A stretch of 64,000 bases of DNA from CAWIHS01 sp963836005 (GCA_963836005.1 CAWIHS010000006.1:186001-250000), one strand, 5' to 3'. Counted from the stretch's first letter, positions 35,463 through 45,400 are shown. Notes: a model not told the origin generated them from the letters alone. Made by a program: numbers and translations.

Positions 35463-36077
35463 AAAAAGCATCAACTTAAGCAATCGGGCAGTCTGTATCG
35501 CGTCGAGCCCAGGTTAGCGGATCAGCGTTTTCAACGCTATGCGGTCAAGACCACCCCTGAGGGGCTCATTTACGCGATTGAGGGAGACTGCCAGGTCAAG
35601 CGTGAACCGGATAATATTAAACAGTATGAGACGAAAGCAGAGCGCGGTGCCGCCAAACAGGAAATAAACCAGCAAAAAAAAGGCAAGCACTCTAATGACC
35701 TGCAAAAAACTTGCAAAGCCGAGGTCAAGGACCTGGCCAAAGCGCTGGAAGCTAAATATGGAAAACCGCGCGGCCAGTGCTGGGACGGACTCTGGTTTGC
35801 TTTCCGTCAGTTCTCAGATGACTCGAATATCAGCCTGAGGCTTTATGGCCATCGCTGCCGCAGCGGCATGTATAGCATTATTCACACCGACGAAAAAGAG
35901 CAGCGGGGTGTGGTGCCGGCCAGGCCAAAGGTTGCCACCAGGAAAAAGAAGGCAGAGACAGCACCCGCAGGTCCGCTTGACGCTGCTCCTGGTGAGGCTG
36001 ATAAAGCCCCCGTCAAATCCGCCCCTGCCAAAGACACAGGGGTTAAGGCCAGTGCCGAGCCTGTGGTAAAACCCTGA
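35463..36077 (+). pseudogene. Unknown protein, C-terminal 200 codons after a poly-A frameshift
   Basis: An open frame without a start runs from a poly-A tract (35461-35467) to 36077: KQSGSLYRVEPRLADQRFQR, then YAVKTTPEGLIYAIEGDCQV, KRGQCWDGLWFAFRQF-like text (KPRGQCWDGLWFAFRQF) and an Ala/Pro/Lys-rich tail. Just upstream another frame (from about 35280) has the same basic character and would join it if one base in the A7 run were changed. The protein is not recognised. Its end is immediately followed by IS91-like sequence at about 36109. Confidence 0.5.
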
Positions 36078-36108
36078 TCGAACCGGTTGCGGGGGAGGCC
36101 GTTGTGCC

Positions 36109-36777
36109 GCAATGCTTCTGGCTAGAATCTATCACCTGTTTCCGCTGATCTGCCCGGACTGTGGTTCTGAAATGAGGGTTATATCCGTCATTCAGGACAA
36201 GTCAGTTATTAATAAAAGACTGAAATCGGTGGGTGAAGCCACTGAACCTCCTGTCATATCAACTGCTCGTGGGCCATCAGGTTGGGATGATGACAATCAG
36301 CAACCATTGAGTGATGAGGTGGACGAACAGTCCATAGCCGATGTTGAGTTCAATCCATGTGTTTCCTGGTGAGTGTTTCAACCTAAAATAATCAGTTCAA
36401 TCGTAGCGAGAGCGATTAAGGTGCTGAAGATTCAATAATTTACAGGTTTTTTTGGACTTATTCGTAGCCACCCTACGGGTGAGTTCAAAATGTTCTGGAA
36501 AGTCTTGAAGATTCAGTGTATTAGACGCTCGCAGTAGGTTTAACTGATTTTTTTAGGTTCAATGCCTACACCCTTGTTTGACCAGACTGACATTTTCCGA
36601 ATTTGTGAGTAGGCACTTTCTCGCCCAAAAATCGAGAGAATTCAGTCAAAAGAGTCTATCTCAGTTTTTTGACTCACTTTTTCTGGATTTTCTGTCACCA
36701 ATTAGCTAATTTAAAACATCAAAATGTTACCATTTTAGAGTCATAGATTGAAAAATATCATTGAATTGCCTATCCTT
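36109..36777 (+). mobile_element. IS91-like element, 3' remnant (copy E), interrupted by an inverted-repeat element
   Basis: It encodes the last 86 residues of the transposase (LLARIYHLFPLICPDCGSEM to FNPCVSW, ending 36372) and the shared 3' tail to CCTATCCTT at 36777. A family 2 element with TTCAA duplications is inserted just after the stop. Cysteine pair CPDC belongs to the C-terminal zinc-binding part. The remnant ends 33 bases before the AsmA gene. Confidence 0.8.
36382..36557. repeat. Inverted-repeat element, family 2 copy b
   Basis: A 176 bp element with ends CCTAAAATAATCAGTT and the complement of CCTAAAAAAATCAGTT, flanked by TTCAA on both sides (36377-36381 and 36558-36562). It is the same length as the copy in hsdR but inverted. 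The different flanking pentamers (TTAAA, TTCAA) show independent insertions and a preference for TTNAA. Confidence 0.9.
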
Positions 36778-36810
36778 TTAAACTGTAGTCCTCCTCCAAG
36801 ATGATATTGC

Positions 36811-39627
36811 ATGCGCTGGTTTAAATACATCTTCATCGGTCTGACCAGTCTGGTCATTGCCTCTGTAGCGATGATCCTGACTCTTGTCCTGCTGCTAGAC
36901 ACGAATCAGTTGCGTGATGGACTTGTCCATATCGTCAACCGGACCAGCGACAATCAGCTGCAGATCAACGGCCCACTGGAGCTGGATTTGTCGCTGTCTC
37001 CGTCCGCTAAGGTGTCCGATCTCCACTTCAAAAACGCGACTGGCGATTTTGAATTCAGCGCGGCTGACTTAAGCCTGCAGATTGATCTGCTGTCTTTGCG
37101 AACAAAATACATGATCGTGAACGAGATTGTGATCAAGGATGGCGTCGTCAATGCCAGGCAGACGCCGGATGAAAGTAAGAGTGATGACGATAAGGCAGTG
37201 AAACTAAAAGTACCCTTCGTCGAAAGGCTGGACATTGAATATCTCGTGATTCATTACTTGCTGCTAGATGAATCAGTGCCCCTGGAGATCAGGCTGACGT
37301 CGCTGAAGAAGGATGATAAGGCCGGTGCAGAGACGGTTATGCTGACAGGAGCCGGAACGATCGACGGTATAGCCTTCAAACTTGAAGGGGAGTCCGGGAC
37401 AGCCTCGAACCTGCTGGAGACTGACAAACCGTTCCCGTTTAAATACCAATTTGATGTTATGCAGGCAACCATCCACGTCGAGGGAAGGATTATCAACCCG
37501 CGCGAAACAGCTCATCTCGATATTGCATTGCAAGTAGAGGCACCCGATCTACAGGGTCTGCTGGAACTGCTGCATACGACTGCACCAGATATCGCGCTGT
37601 CGGCAACAGGTAGACTGGCCGGTACCCTGGCTGCACCACGACTGGATGATCTCGAACTTAAGCTATCAAAAGAAAAGGTCGCAGTGCTGATCTCCGGCAG
37701 CGTGGGCAACCTGCTCACAGCAGAGGATATCCAGCTCGAATTTTCCAGCGACATAACAAATGCAGAAGCGCTGGGATCACTGCTGCCTGAACAGAGCCCG
37801 CACTTCAACACCCTCAAGACCGCCGGAAAGTTCTCCGGGGCAGGAAGTGATCTGTTGCTCAGTGATTACACTCTTGTCGCCTCGAGTCCCAGGGGACACA
37901 AGCTGAAAGTTGCCGGCAGCGTCCGCTTGATCAAGGCACCCCAGCCTTTGCGTGATCTGAAAGCAACTCTGTCAATTGTATCCCCGGACAGCGCATTTGC
38001 GCGCCAATTCAACGAGGCGATCCCGCTAATGGGTCCGTTGGCAGGTACAGCACGTTTATCGATGGTCTCCGATCTGCTTCTAATTGACGAAATCAAGTTG
38101 ACAGCAGGTGATAAACAAACACTGCAGATCGACGCCAGGGGCGATATTAAACTGGGCGTGACAGCGGATAAAATCATGCTCTCCGGCCTGACACTTGAGC
38201 TTGGCCTGCAAGCGCCCAGCAGCACATCCCTCACCACGCTTACCGGCACCGATATACCTGCACTGGGTCGCATCAAGGCTGTGGCGCATGTCAGTGATAG
38301 CGGTGAACTCACCGCGATCACCGCGCTCGATGTCAAGGTCCACAAAGGCAAGGATTTGCAGCTCACCGTGAATGGCTCACTTGCCGATCTTGAAAAACTC
38401 GATGGTATTGATATGACCCTTGAGCTGTCAGCCAGTGACCTGAACACCATTGGTCAGCTGTACGACCTGGATTTGCCAAGAGAGGGGGCGGTAAAGTACT
38501 CCGGGCGAGCCAGGGGCAGCATGGCAAACCTCCGCTACAATGGACGTGCCAACCTCAGGAACACGACGATTGGCTCCGAGTTTACTGCAAGCTTTACCGG
38601 CAAGCGTCCACGCGTTACAGGATCGATAAACATCCCGGATCTGGATTTACATGATATCGGGATTTATCCGGAAAAACTGGCACTGTCTGCTGACACCTCT
38701 ACAGCCAGAGAATTTGATGACGTAGCCAGTCAACAGGCTGCTGAGGCAGAGGAGATGTTTAGCAAGCAGCCGATTGATTTTTCCGGGTTACAGGCCATTG
38801 ACTTGGATCTTGAGTTCAGTATTAACAAGCTGAGTTCAATGGCTAAACCTATTACAGATATTTACAGTCATATCTTACTGAAGGATGGCAAGCTCAACAT
38901 CAAGCCGCTGAAATATTCGGTTGATAACGATGTTCTCAGTAATGATATCATGGTTAATTCATCAACAAAGCCACCCACGATGAGCCTACAGGTCAGTGGT
39001 GATGATATTGACCTGGGACTGTTGCTGGCTAGTTCGGACAGTAAAACCTCTCTGATTAAGGGAACCATGACGGCCAGGACAGACCTGACAAGCCGTGGTC
39101 AGTCGCCTGCCGAACTGGCGGCTAACCTGGATGGCAATTTTAATTTCGTGACCGAAAACGCAAGGATCGAAAAAAGCGCCATAAATCTTCTTACGGTGGA
39201 TGTCATTGGTTGGGCTATTTCAAACGTCCTCTCACCAAACAAGGATGTCAATATTGATTGCGCCATCCTCATCATGCATTTCAACAAGGGTATGGGTGCA
39301 ACCGATCTTTATGTCATAGATACACCCGACACCCTGATAAAGATCGATGCCAAGGTCAACTTAGTCGACCAAACAATGGATGTTGCGATTCTTCCCGAGC
39401 ATAAAGTGAGGCTCTTCAAGACAAAAAAAGACCCCATGAGAATTTACGGGCCAATCGCCAACCCGCAATACAAGCTGGTGTCTGCCAAGGATTTAGCCCA
39501 GGAGACCGGCCGGGCGTGGCTGCTGGCGCCGTTAACCATATCCACGAGTTTGCTGGACAATATTACCAGCCTGATTGTCAAGCCCGAAGAACCCACGCCG
39601 GGCAGTTGCGACAAATTCCTTAAATAG
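36811..39627 (+). CDS. AsmA-family protein
   Basis: A 938-residue protein with an N-terminal membrane helix (KYIFIGLTSLVIASVAMILT) and a very long periplasmic region of repeated beta-strand units typical of AsmA/TamB-like bridge proteins. It ends with the conserved C-terminal AsmA domain (GNFNFVTENARIEKSAINLL to DTLIKIDAKVNLVDQTMDV). Such proteins are thought to carry phospholipid between inner and outer membranes. The upstream 33 bases border an IS91-like remnant, so the promoter may be new. A SulP fragment starts 13 bases downstream. No lesions seen. Confidence 0.88.
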   Translation: MRWFKYIFIGLTSLVIASVAMILTLVLLLDTNQLRDGLVHIVNRTSDNQLQINGPLELDLSLSPSAKVSDLHFKNATGDFEFSAADLSLQIDLLSLRTKYMIVNEIVIKDGVVNARQTPDESKSDDDKAVKLKVPFVERLDIEYLVIHYLLLDESVPLEIRLTSLKKDDKAGAETVMLTGAGTIDGIAFKLEGESGTASNLLETDKPFPFKYQFDVMQATIHVEGRIINPRETAHLDIALQVEAPDLQGLLELLHTTAPDIALSATGRLAGTLAAPRLDDLELKLSKEKVAVLISGSVGNLLTAEDIQLEFSSDITNAEALGSLLPEQSPHFNTLKTAGKFSGAGSDLLLSDYTLVASSPRGHKLKVAGSVRLIKAPQPLRDLKATLSIVSPDSAFARQFNEAIPLMGPLAGTARLSMVSDLLLIDEIKLTAGDKQTLQIDARGDIKLGVTADKIMLSGLTLELGLQAPSSTSLTTLTGTDIPALGRIKAVAHVSDSGELTAITALDVKVHKGKDLQLTVNGSLADLEKLDGIDMTLELSASDLNTIGQLYDLDLPREGAVKYSGRARGSMANLRYNGRANLRNTTIGSEFTASFTGKRPRVTGSINIPDLDLHDIGIYPEKLALSADTSTAREFDDVASQQAAEAEEMFSKQPIDFSGLQAIDLDLEFSINKLSSMAKPITDIYSHILLKDGKLNIKPLKYSVDNDVLSNDIMVNSSTKPPTMSLQVSGDDIDLGLLLASSDSKTSLIKGTMTARTDLTSRGQSPAELAANLDGNFNFVTENARIEKSAINLLTVDVIGWAISNVLSPNKDVNIDCAILIMHFNKGMGATDLYVIDTPDTLIKIDAKVNLVDQTMDVAILPEHKVRLFKTKKDPMRIYGPIANPQYKLVSAKDLAQETGRAWLLAPLTISTSLLDNITSLIVKPEEPTPGSCDKFLK

Positions 39628-39640
39628 TGAGCCTGTCAGC

Positions 39641-40055
39641 ATGAAGAAATATGCTAACCAGAACGTCAAAACGCTATCACGATATAGCATTACCCGTTTA
39701 CTGCCGGGGGTCGGGGTTCTTTCGGGGTATAAAAAACAGGACATGGGTCCCGATCTGCTGGCTGGACTGGTCATCTGCCTGGTTTTGATCCCCTCGGCCC
39801 TGGCCTATGCGGAACTGGCCGGATTTGGATCCATAGCCGGGATCTACAGTGCGATTGCCGCCACGCTTGCTTATTTTCTGTTCACCTCCTCTCGTCACAT
39901 GAATGTGGGCCCTGACGGTGCGGTTGCACTGCTGGTGGGAACGGCGATTCTGCCGCCACTGACCTGGTGCTGAACAAACCGGAGGCCTTTGTCGCAACCC
40001 TGGCTATTCCTTTTGCGGCGGCGCATGGTATAACCGACAAGAAATAGGGTTGTCA
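39641..40055 (+). pseudogene. SulP-family anion transporter, N-terminal fragment
   Basis: From the ATG at 39641 the frame encodes ITRLLPGVGVLSGYKKQDMG, LLAGLVICLVLIPSALAYAE and HMNVGPDGAVALLVGTAIL, the first three membrane segments of a SulP sulfate/bicarbonate transporter. It stops at 39973 after a frameshift; the next frame reads EAFVATLAIPFAAAHGI to about 40045. The rest, including the STAS domain, is missing. A full SulP gene lies at 43706. Confidence 0.82.
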
Positions 40056-40110
40056 AACAGAGCTGACGAGGGCCCAGCAGACCCAGGAAGCTGCTATATA
40101 GGTGCAGCCT

Positions 40111-41477
40111 CATCTATCCCCTCATATTTTTTTTAAATTATGATTATTTTTAGATGCATTCAAATACTCTGGTAAACAACGGATATTCCGATAGTAGTTT
40201 TTCAAATTGTTCCATAAGCGGTTTTAATCGATCATCCGGCATCGTTGGTATTAAGTCATACCACATGCATCCTTGATTAAAGAGTGAATGCGTTCTTTTT
40301 TTCGATGTATTGGCTTTTAGTGTTTTGTCCAGTTCTGCTGCTTCTCCGGCAGCACCTAATAAGGTTAACAGTGTTATGGCAAATGCACTGATCATTAAGA
40401 ACCTATCACGTCTATCATTGTTCCTGATATGTACATAACTTAATCCCATACCAAATCGAAAATCTTTTGTATCTCGAAAACCCGGTTCAATAGTCCACCT
40501 CCTGGAATAGAGATTTACTGCTTGTTGCCCTTTGATCTCATCACTACTACAGGCAATGCACCACGCATCCTTCATTCCAGCTTTTTTTACACAGACAACC
40601 GTTCCAACTGATTCATCTTTTTGAGTGACTTTTGCATTGCGTAAAGTTTTTATTTGACCATTTTTAGGAACCCAATGACCTGCTTTACGTCTTTCTCCCT
40701 TTTCATTGACCACCTCAATATTTTCTCGGAATCTGATCACATACTCCATACCTAATTCATCGGTAATGAATTTATAACGATCGACTGACCCAAAGCCTCT
40801 ATCCGCAGTAACCAAAATATCTATAGACTCTGGCACTGTTTCTCGAAGTCTTTTTAGCAGTGCTTTTTCTATATCTACCTGGTTTCCTTTGAGTTTAGAT
40901 TTGGTGACTGTCTTCCATAGCAATGGCGTGGCTCGGCCATGATTGGTTACAAGATGTATGGCCAAACAACTTTGGTTATCACTGTCAAATTCTGTCCAAT
41001 CCATTGCGACAATAATTTTTTCACGATTGGAGATATGATAGGGTACCCAATAATCAAAGTAACTAATTACATCGAATTTCTTGTTACTTAATAATCTGTC
41101 GACTTGTTTTATTGCATGCTTTGGATTTAAACTTTTTCCTTGTGCTAATCCATTTCCAATACTTCTTATACCCAATTTAGCACTATTCATTATACCAAGC
41201 GTTGCATTGGACATACTCTCTATGCGTTTTACATGAACATCACCTTCAAAGATCATATCAAGTGTGATATAAATATCATCGTAGTCAAATGGATTTTTTT
41301 TCATTGTTTGCTCTTCTAATTCTTAGAAAGCAATATTATGATCCTTATTTTTAAATTTTCAACAAATTTATTCTAACGTTATTTATATAGTACTTTTGAT
41401 TACTCAAAACCAGTTGGTTTTTCACAAAGTGTCGCTAAAATTCTCAAACCTGCTTATAAAATGAGGGGATCTCTGAG
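40111..41477 (-). mobile_element. Complete IS4-family insertion sequence
   Basis: About 1367 bp with inverted ends around ATCCCCTCAT and an 11 bp direct repeat AGGTGCAGCCT immediately outside (40100-40110 and 41478-41488), the 10-13 bp duplication expected for IS4. It contains one intact transposase gene. It separates the SulP fragment from the second patatin gene. Confidence 0.85.
40150..41304 (-). CDS. IS4-family transposase
   Basis: A 384-residue DDE transposase. Catalytic residues are seen in AMDWTEFDSD (first Asp), VTADRGFG (second Asp) and the YREK signature YSRRWTIEPGFRDTK with the catalytic Glu. A ribosome site-like GAGCAAAC lies upstream of the ATG (minus strand). It is uninterrupted, so the element could still transpose. 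It is the only gene of its element. Confidence 0.9.
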   Translation of the reverse strand: MKKNPFDYDDIYITLDMIFEGDVHVKRIESMSNATLGIMNSAKLGIRSIGNGLAQGKSLNPKHAIKQVDRLLSNKKFDVISYFDYWVPYHISNREKIIVAMDWTEFDSDNQSCLAIHLVTNHGRATPLLWKTVTKSKLKGNQVDIEKALLKRLRETVPESIDILVTADRGFGSVDRYKFITDELGMEYVIRFRENIEVVNEKGERRKAGHWVPKNGQIKTLRNAKVTQKDESVGTVVCVKKAGMKDAWCIACSSDEIKGQQAVNLYSRRWTIEPGFRDTKDFRFGMGLSYVHIRNNDRRDRFLMISAFAITLLTLLGAAGEAAELDKTLKANTSKKRTHSLFNQGCMWYDLIPTMPDDRLKPLMEQFEKLLSEYPLFTRVFECI

Positions 41478-41803
41478 AGGTGCAGCCTATCAAGCTGGCT
41501 GCACCGCTACACTCGGCTCCTGCGAAAAAGACAGCGAGCAGGCGCGATAATAACTGAGCAACGGTTACCGAATGCGTCCTGGCTGTCAAGCTTAAGGCCG
41601 GGCATAGTGCGCGAGCCTCATTACATGAGCCAGGTTCAATCTGCTGCTGTAAACGATCCGCGGGATCCCGCTGGATAAACTGGCTGTTAATAATTAGAGG
41701 GGAGAAAGTAGAAATGAAAGACCAGTCGGTCGTTGCGTTGCTAACGGAAGATTGCAATACACAGGTGACCAGCCGCAGCTGCAGAAACACTGATGCCACG
41801 GTT

Positions 41804-43144
41804 ATGAACCTGTTTCGCCTTTTCTCCATCGCCAGCCTGTTACTGCTGCTTTTCGGCTGCGCTGTACGAGGCGTGGTTGTGAATACTCCAGGACCGGTGC
41901 CCGGCAATGAGCCGAGCTATTCCATCCGCACATTTCAGCAGAAATGGGAAACAGATGAAAATTCACTGTTGCTGGCGTTCTCCGGTGGCGGCACTCGTGC
42001 TGCGGCCCTGTCCTACGGGGTGCTCAAAGAGCTGCGCGACACGCCGGTGTCAGGTGAGAGCGGCAGCAAGCGCCTGCTGGATGAAGTGCACAGCATTTCC
42101 TCGGTATCGGGTGGCAGTTTCACCTCAGCCTATTACGGACTGCACGGAGACGGGATCTTCGAGGACTTCGAGGAGGTGTTTCTCCGCCCCAATGTGGAGG
42201 GCGCGCTGTTCCGGCGGCTCTTCAACCCGCTGCTGTGGTTCAGCAATACCGGTCGTACCGAGATGGCGGTGAGATATTACGACAAGACGGTGTTCAAGGG
42301 TGCCACCTTTGCTGACCTGTCGAAACAGGAGGGGCCCATGATTGTGATCAATGCCTCCGATCTCGGCTATGGCGTGCGCTTCTCTTTCATCCAGGAGTAT
42401 TTCAGTCTGCTCTGTTCAGACCTGTCGATCTTCCCGGTAGCACGGGCGGTGACCGCTTCCTCCGCGGTGCCGGTGTTATTCAATCCGGTGGTGGTACGCA
42501 ACTACCCTGATTGTGGCACCGAAGTGCCGGACTGGCTGAAGATGGCGCGCACCCGGGCGGCCGGCAACCCGGAGATCGCCATGGTAGTCGAGGGGCTGGA
42601 AACCTATTACGACCGTGAGCAACGCCAGTACGCCCACTTCGTTGACGGGGGGCTCACCGATAATCTGGGTCTGCGCGCCCTCTATGAGATCGTCATGATC
42701 GCGGCGGGTGGCATGACCGAATTCAACAAGCTATACAAGCGCCAGCCACCCCGCCGTCTGGTACTGCTCTCGGTCAATGCCTCCGCCAAGCCGGCCCCCG
42801 AGATGGACCAAAGCGATAAGCAACCCTCGCTAGGCAAGACCATCAGCGCCATGAGCGACATCCAGCTGCACCGCTACAACACGGCGACCATCGAATTGAT
42901 GAAAAAGACCCTTGCCAGTTGGGCGCAGGAGATGTCAACCGAGGACAGGCCTATGGTGCCATATTTGATCCTCCTCGACTTCGACGGCATTCAGGATCCC
43001 GAACGGCGCAGCGCCCTCAATCAGATCCCTACAAGCTTCGATCTAAACGACGAGCAGGTGGACCTGCTGATCGACGCCGGTGGTGAGTTATTACGCACCA
43101 ATCCTGAATTTCAGCGCCTGCTGAACGATATTGGGGAAGGCTGA
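41804..43144 (+). CDS. Patatin-like phospholipase, predicted lipoprotein (copy 2)
   Basis: The ATG at 41804 gives a lipoprotein signal with lipobox LLFGC (Cys19); an upstream frame to 41714 lacks a signal and is not preferred. The patatin domain shows FSGGGTRAAAL (oxyanion loop), SVSGGSF (nucleophile Ser; the usual first Gly of GxSxG is Ser) and VDGGLTDN (Asp). The C-terminus (NDEQVDLLIDAGGELLRTNP to LLNDIGEG) is complete. It is about 70% alike by eye to copy 1. It is an acyl hydrolase facing the periplasm or surface. An arylsulfatase tail follows. Confidence 0.9.
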   Translation: MNLFRLFSIASLLLLLFGCAVRGVVVNTPGPVPGNEPSYSIRTFQQKWETDENSLLLAFSGGGTRAAALSYGVLKELRDTPVSGESGSKRLLDEVHSISSVSGGSFTSAYYGLHGDGIFEDFEEVFLRPNVEGALFRRLFNPLLWFSNTGRTEMAVRYYDKTVFKGATFADLSKQEGPMIVINASDLGYGVRFSFIQEYFSLLCSDLSIFPVARAVTASSAVPVLFNPVVVRNYPDCGTEVPDWLKMARTRAAGNPEIAMVVEGLETYYDREQRQYAHFVDGGLTDNLGLRALYEIVMIAAGGMTEFNKLYKRQPPRRLVLLSVNASAKPAPEMDQSDKQPSLGKTISAMSDIQLHRYNTATIELMKKTLASWAQEMSTEDRPMVPYLILLDFDGIQDPERRSALNQIPTSFDLNDEQVDLLIDAGGELLRTNPEFQRLLNDIGEG

Positions 43145-43204
43145 CTTGATCGGCGTATTGCCCGTGTAAACCGACCTGCGCCGCCGTTATGCAGATGCTC
43201 TTCT

Positions 43205-43336
43205 GGCTACCAGATACCGTTCAGGTTCAACGGCACGCTCGACAAACTGACCCTGACCATCGACCGTCCTAAGCTGTCGCCTGAAGACATCAAGAAGCTC
43301 AAGATGGCCATGGACCACAACCCGGCACAAGAGTAG
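43205..43336 (+). pseudogene. Arylsulfatase, C-terminal fragment
   Basis: YQIPFRFNGTLDKLTLTIDR, then PKLSPEDIKKLKMAMD, and the end NPAQE match the C-terminal strand and tail of bacterial arylsulfatases and of the protein end at 63615 (PPFTFTGKLDKLTITVDRPE). Only about 43 codons remain. It follows the patatin gene by 60 bases. Confidence 0.75.
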
Positions 43337-43405
43337 TATTTGAATTGGGGCGGGGCCTTGTGCCCCGCCGGACTTTCCACACAGACACATCAGAGAGACC
43401 GAAAA

Positions 43406-43477
43406 ATGACGATAAGACGCAAGCTCCTGGCCGCCACAGCACTGGCCGCGGTTGCCGCACCACTGACCTCTAATTGA
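43406..43477 (+). pseudogene. Exported protein reduced to its signal peptide
   Basis: After GAGAGACC, the ATG at 43406 opens MTIRRKLLAATALAAVAAPL and TSN and then stops. This is a good signal peptide with nothing behind it, so a deletion removed the mature part. The gene identity cannot be told. Confidence 0.5.
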
Positions 43478-43705
43478 ACAAACCCTCAGTTTTCTATAAC
43501 TCAAATGCGGTGGTTATTATTACACCGTGAATCTAATGGGTTATTTAGGCATGTACGAAAAATTGGAAAACTTCTTTATAAAAATATTCCAGGATTTCTT
43601 CAGTGGGATGGTAAAGAGATTATCGAGGAGGCACTGTTTCTTGCTGCGAGTCCAGAGGCACGTGGTTTACCGGGTTTCAGGGAAGCTATGTCCCAGGAGA
43701 GGCTG

Positions 43706-45400
43706 ATGTCAAAGAAAAATAATAAAACGGCAGGTATTCATTTTCCAGTTCTGGAAGGAATCCTGCCGCTAAAGGGTTCCCAAATCCCGGCCGAGTTTAT
43801 TGCCGGTCTGACACTAGCGGCACTGGCAATTCCTGAAGTCATGGGCTATACCAAGATTTCTGGTACACCGGTGATTACTGGTCTCTATACTCTCCTGATA
43901 CCGGCGTTCATTTACGCCATTTTTTGCTCTTCACGACACCTGGTGGTCGGTGCTGATTCGGCAACGGCCGCTATTCTGGCTGCTGGCCTGATAGGAATTT
44001 CAGCTACCGGATCAAATGAATACGTAGCGCTGGCTGGTGTGCTTGCTTTCATGGCAGCAGGATTTCTGATCCTGGCGCGTATCATCGGCCTGGGGTTTAT
44101 GGCTGACTTTCTGTCACGAACGGTGCTGATTGGTTTCCTGACCGGTGTCGGTCTCCAGGTTGCATTAGGTCAAATCTCCGGAATGCTGGGCCTTAAAGGC
44201 GGTGGACATGGTACTCTGGAAAAGATCTGGAATGATCTTCAGCAGATCCAGGAAGTCAATTATTATGCCCTGGCAGTAGCAATAGGCGTGCTGGTGGTCA
44301 TTCTGGGTGCAAAGAAAGTATCAAAAAAGATACCGGGAGCACTGATTGCTGTTATTGGCGCTATTGTTCTCAGCTGGTCGCTGAATCTTAAAGAGCATAT
44401 TCATGTGCTGGGCACTGTTCCTGGAGGACTGCCATATATTGGCCTGCCGGGGATCAATTGGAGCTGGGAGCTGATCGGCAAGCTGGTACCAACCGCATTT
44501 GCCATGTTCATCGTGATCCTGGCGCAGAGTGCGGCAACTTCCCGAGCCTACGCCTCGCGTTACAATGAGCATTTCAGTGAAAACACCGATCTTGTCGGTC
44601 TTGGACTAGCCAATATTGGCGCTGGCCTTTCCGGGACCTTTGTGGTCGCCGGAAGCCCGACAAAAACCCAGATGGTCGATAGTGCTGGTGGTCGTACCCA
44701 ATTATCGCTGATTTTCACTGCTCTCATTGTTCTGCTGGTGCTGCTATTTCTTACCGGGCCTCTGTCTTACATGCCAGAAGCTGTCCTATCAGGCGTTGTG
44801 TTCCTGATCGGTATCGATCTGATTGACATTGACGGCATGCGGAAAATCTATGACCAACGGCGTTCGGAATTCTGGATCGCAGTGATCACTGCGCTGATAG
44901 TGGTGTTCGTGGGGGTCGAGCAGGGCATTATACTCGCTATTGTGCTATCACTCATTGAGCATACCCGCCGCGGTTATCGGCCAAAGAATGTTGTTATGAT
45001 ACCCGCTGATTCAGGCCGTTTGCAGGCACAACCGGTGATGACAAAAGCTCAGGCTTTGCCAGGACTGCTGATCTACCGGTTTACGCACAGCATGTATTAT
45101 GCCAATACTGAGCAACTCTCGGAAGAAATCACCTTGCTGGCTAATAGCTCGGAACCGCCGTTGCGCTGGTTGTGTATGGATGCATCTGCTATTGATGATG
45201 TGGACTACTCTGCTGCAGAAACATTGCGCTCGTTGTTTGGAATACTCAAGGATAAAGGAATACGACTGGTGGTTGCCCAGGTACTGGATGATGTCAGGGA
45301 AGAGAGTCGTTACCATTTAAATGACCTGTTTGGCGAGGATGCGTTCTATGATACACTTGATGATGTAATGAAGGCGTATCAGCAGAAAACTGACCAGTGA
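43706..45400 (+). CDS. SulP-family anion transporter with STAS domain
   Basis: From the ATG at 43706, preceded by AGGAGAGG, the protein is 564 residues; a longer frame to 43505 adds 67 residues with no membrane character. It has about 12-14 membrane helices starting LPLKGSQIPAEFIAGLTLAA, with the SulP motif SRHLVVGADSATAAI, and a C-terminal STAS domain (RWLCMDASAIDDVDYSAAET). SulP proteins carry sulfate, bicarbonate or related anions. The lack of a clear substrate residue pattern prevents choosing among them. It stands downstream of patatin and sulfatase genes, which fits sulfate uptake, but this is inference. Confidence 0.88.
   Translation: MSKKNNKTAGIHFPVLEGILPLKGSQIPAEFIAGLTLAALAIPEVMGYTKISGTPVITGLYTLLIPAFIYAIFCSSRHLVVGADSATAAILAAGLIGISATGSNEYVALAGVLAFMAAGFLILARIIGLGFMADFLSRTVLIGFLTGVGLQVALGQISGMLGLKGGGHGTLEKIWNDLQQIQEVNYYALAVAIGVLVVILGAKKVSKKIPGALIAVIGAIVLSWSLNLKEHIHVLGTVPGGLPYIGLPGINWSWELIGKLVPTAFAMFIVILAQSAATSRAYASRYNEHFSENTDLVGLGLANIGAGLSGTFVVAGSPTKTQMVDSAGGRTQLSLIFTALIVLLVLLFLTGPLSYMPEAVLSGVVFLIGIDLIDIDGMRKIYDQRRSEFWIAVITALIVVFVGVEQGIILAIVLSLIEHTRRGYRPKNVVMIPADSGRLQAQPVMTKAQALPGLLIYRFTHSMYYANTEQLSEEITLLANSSEPPLRWLCMDASAIDDVDYSAAETLRSLFGILKDKGIRLVVAQVLDDVREESRYHLNDLFGEDAFYDTLDDVMKAYQQKTDQ

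Noticed and set aside
36112..36372. Stand-alone zinc-binding protein of 86 residues
   Set aside because: It is the C-terminus of an IS91-like transposase, matched by the remnants at 19641 and 21240.
43505..43705. 67-residue N-terminal extension of the SulP transporter
   Set aside because: It is hydrophilic, unlike SulP proteins, and a strong ribosome site stands before the ATG at 43706.
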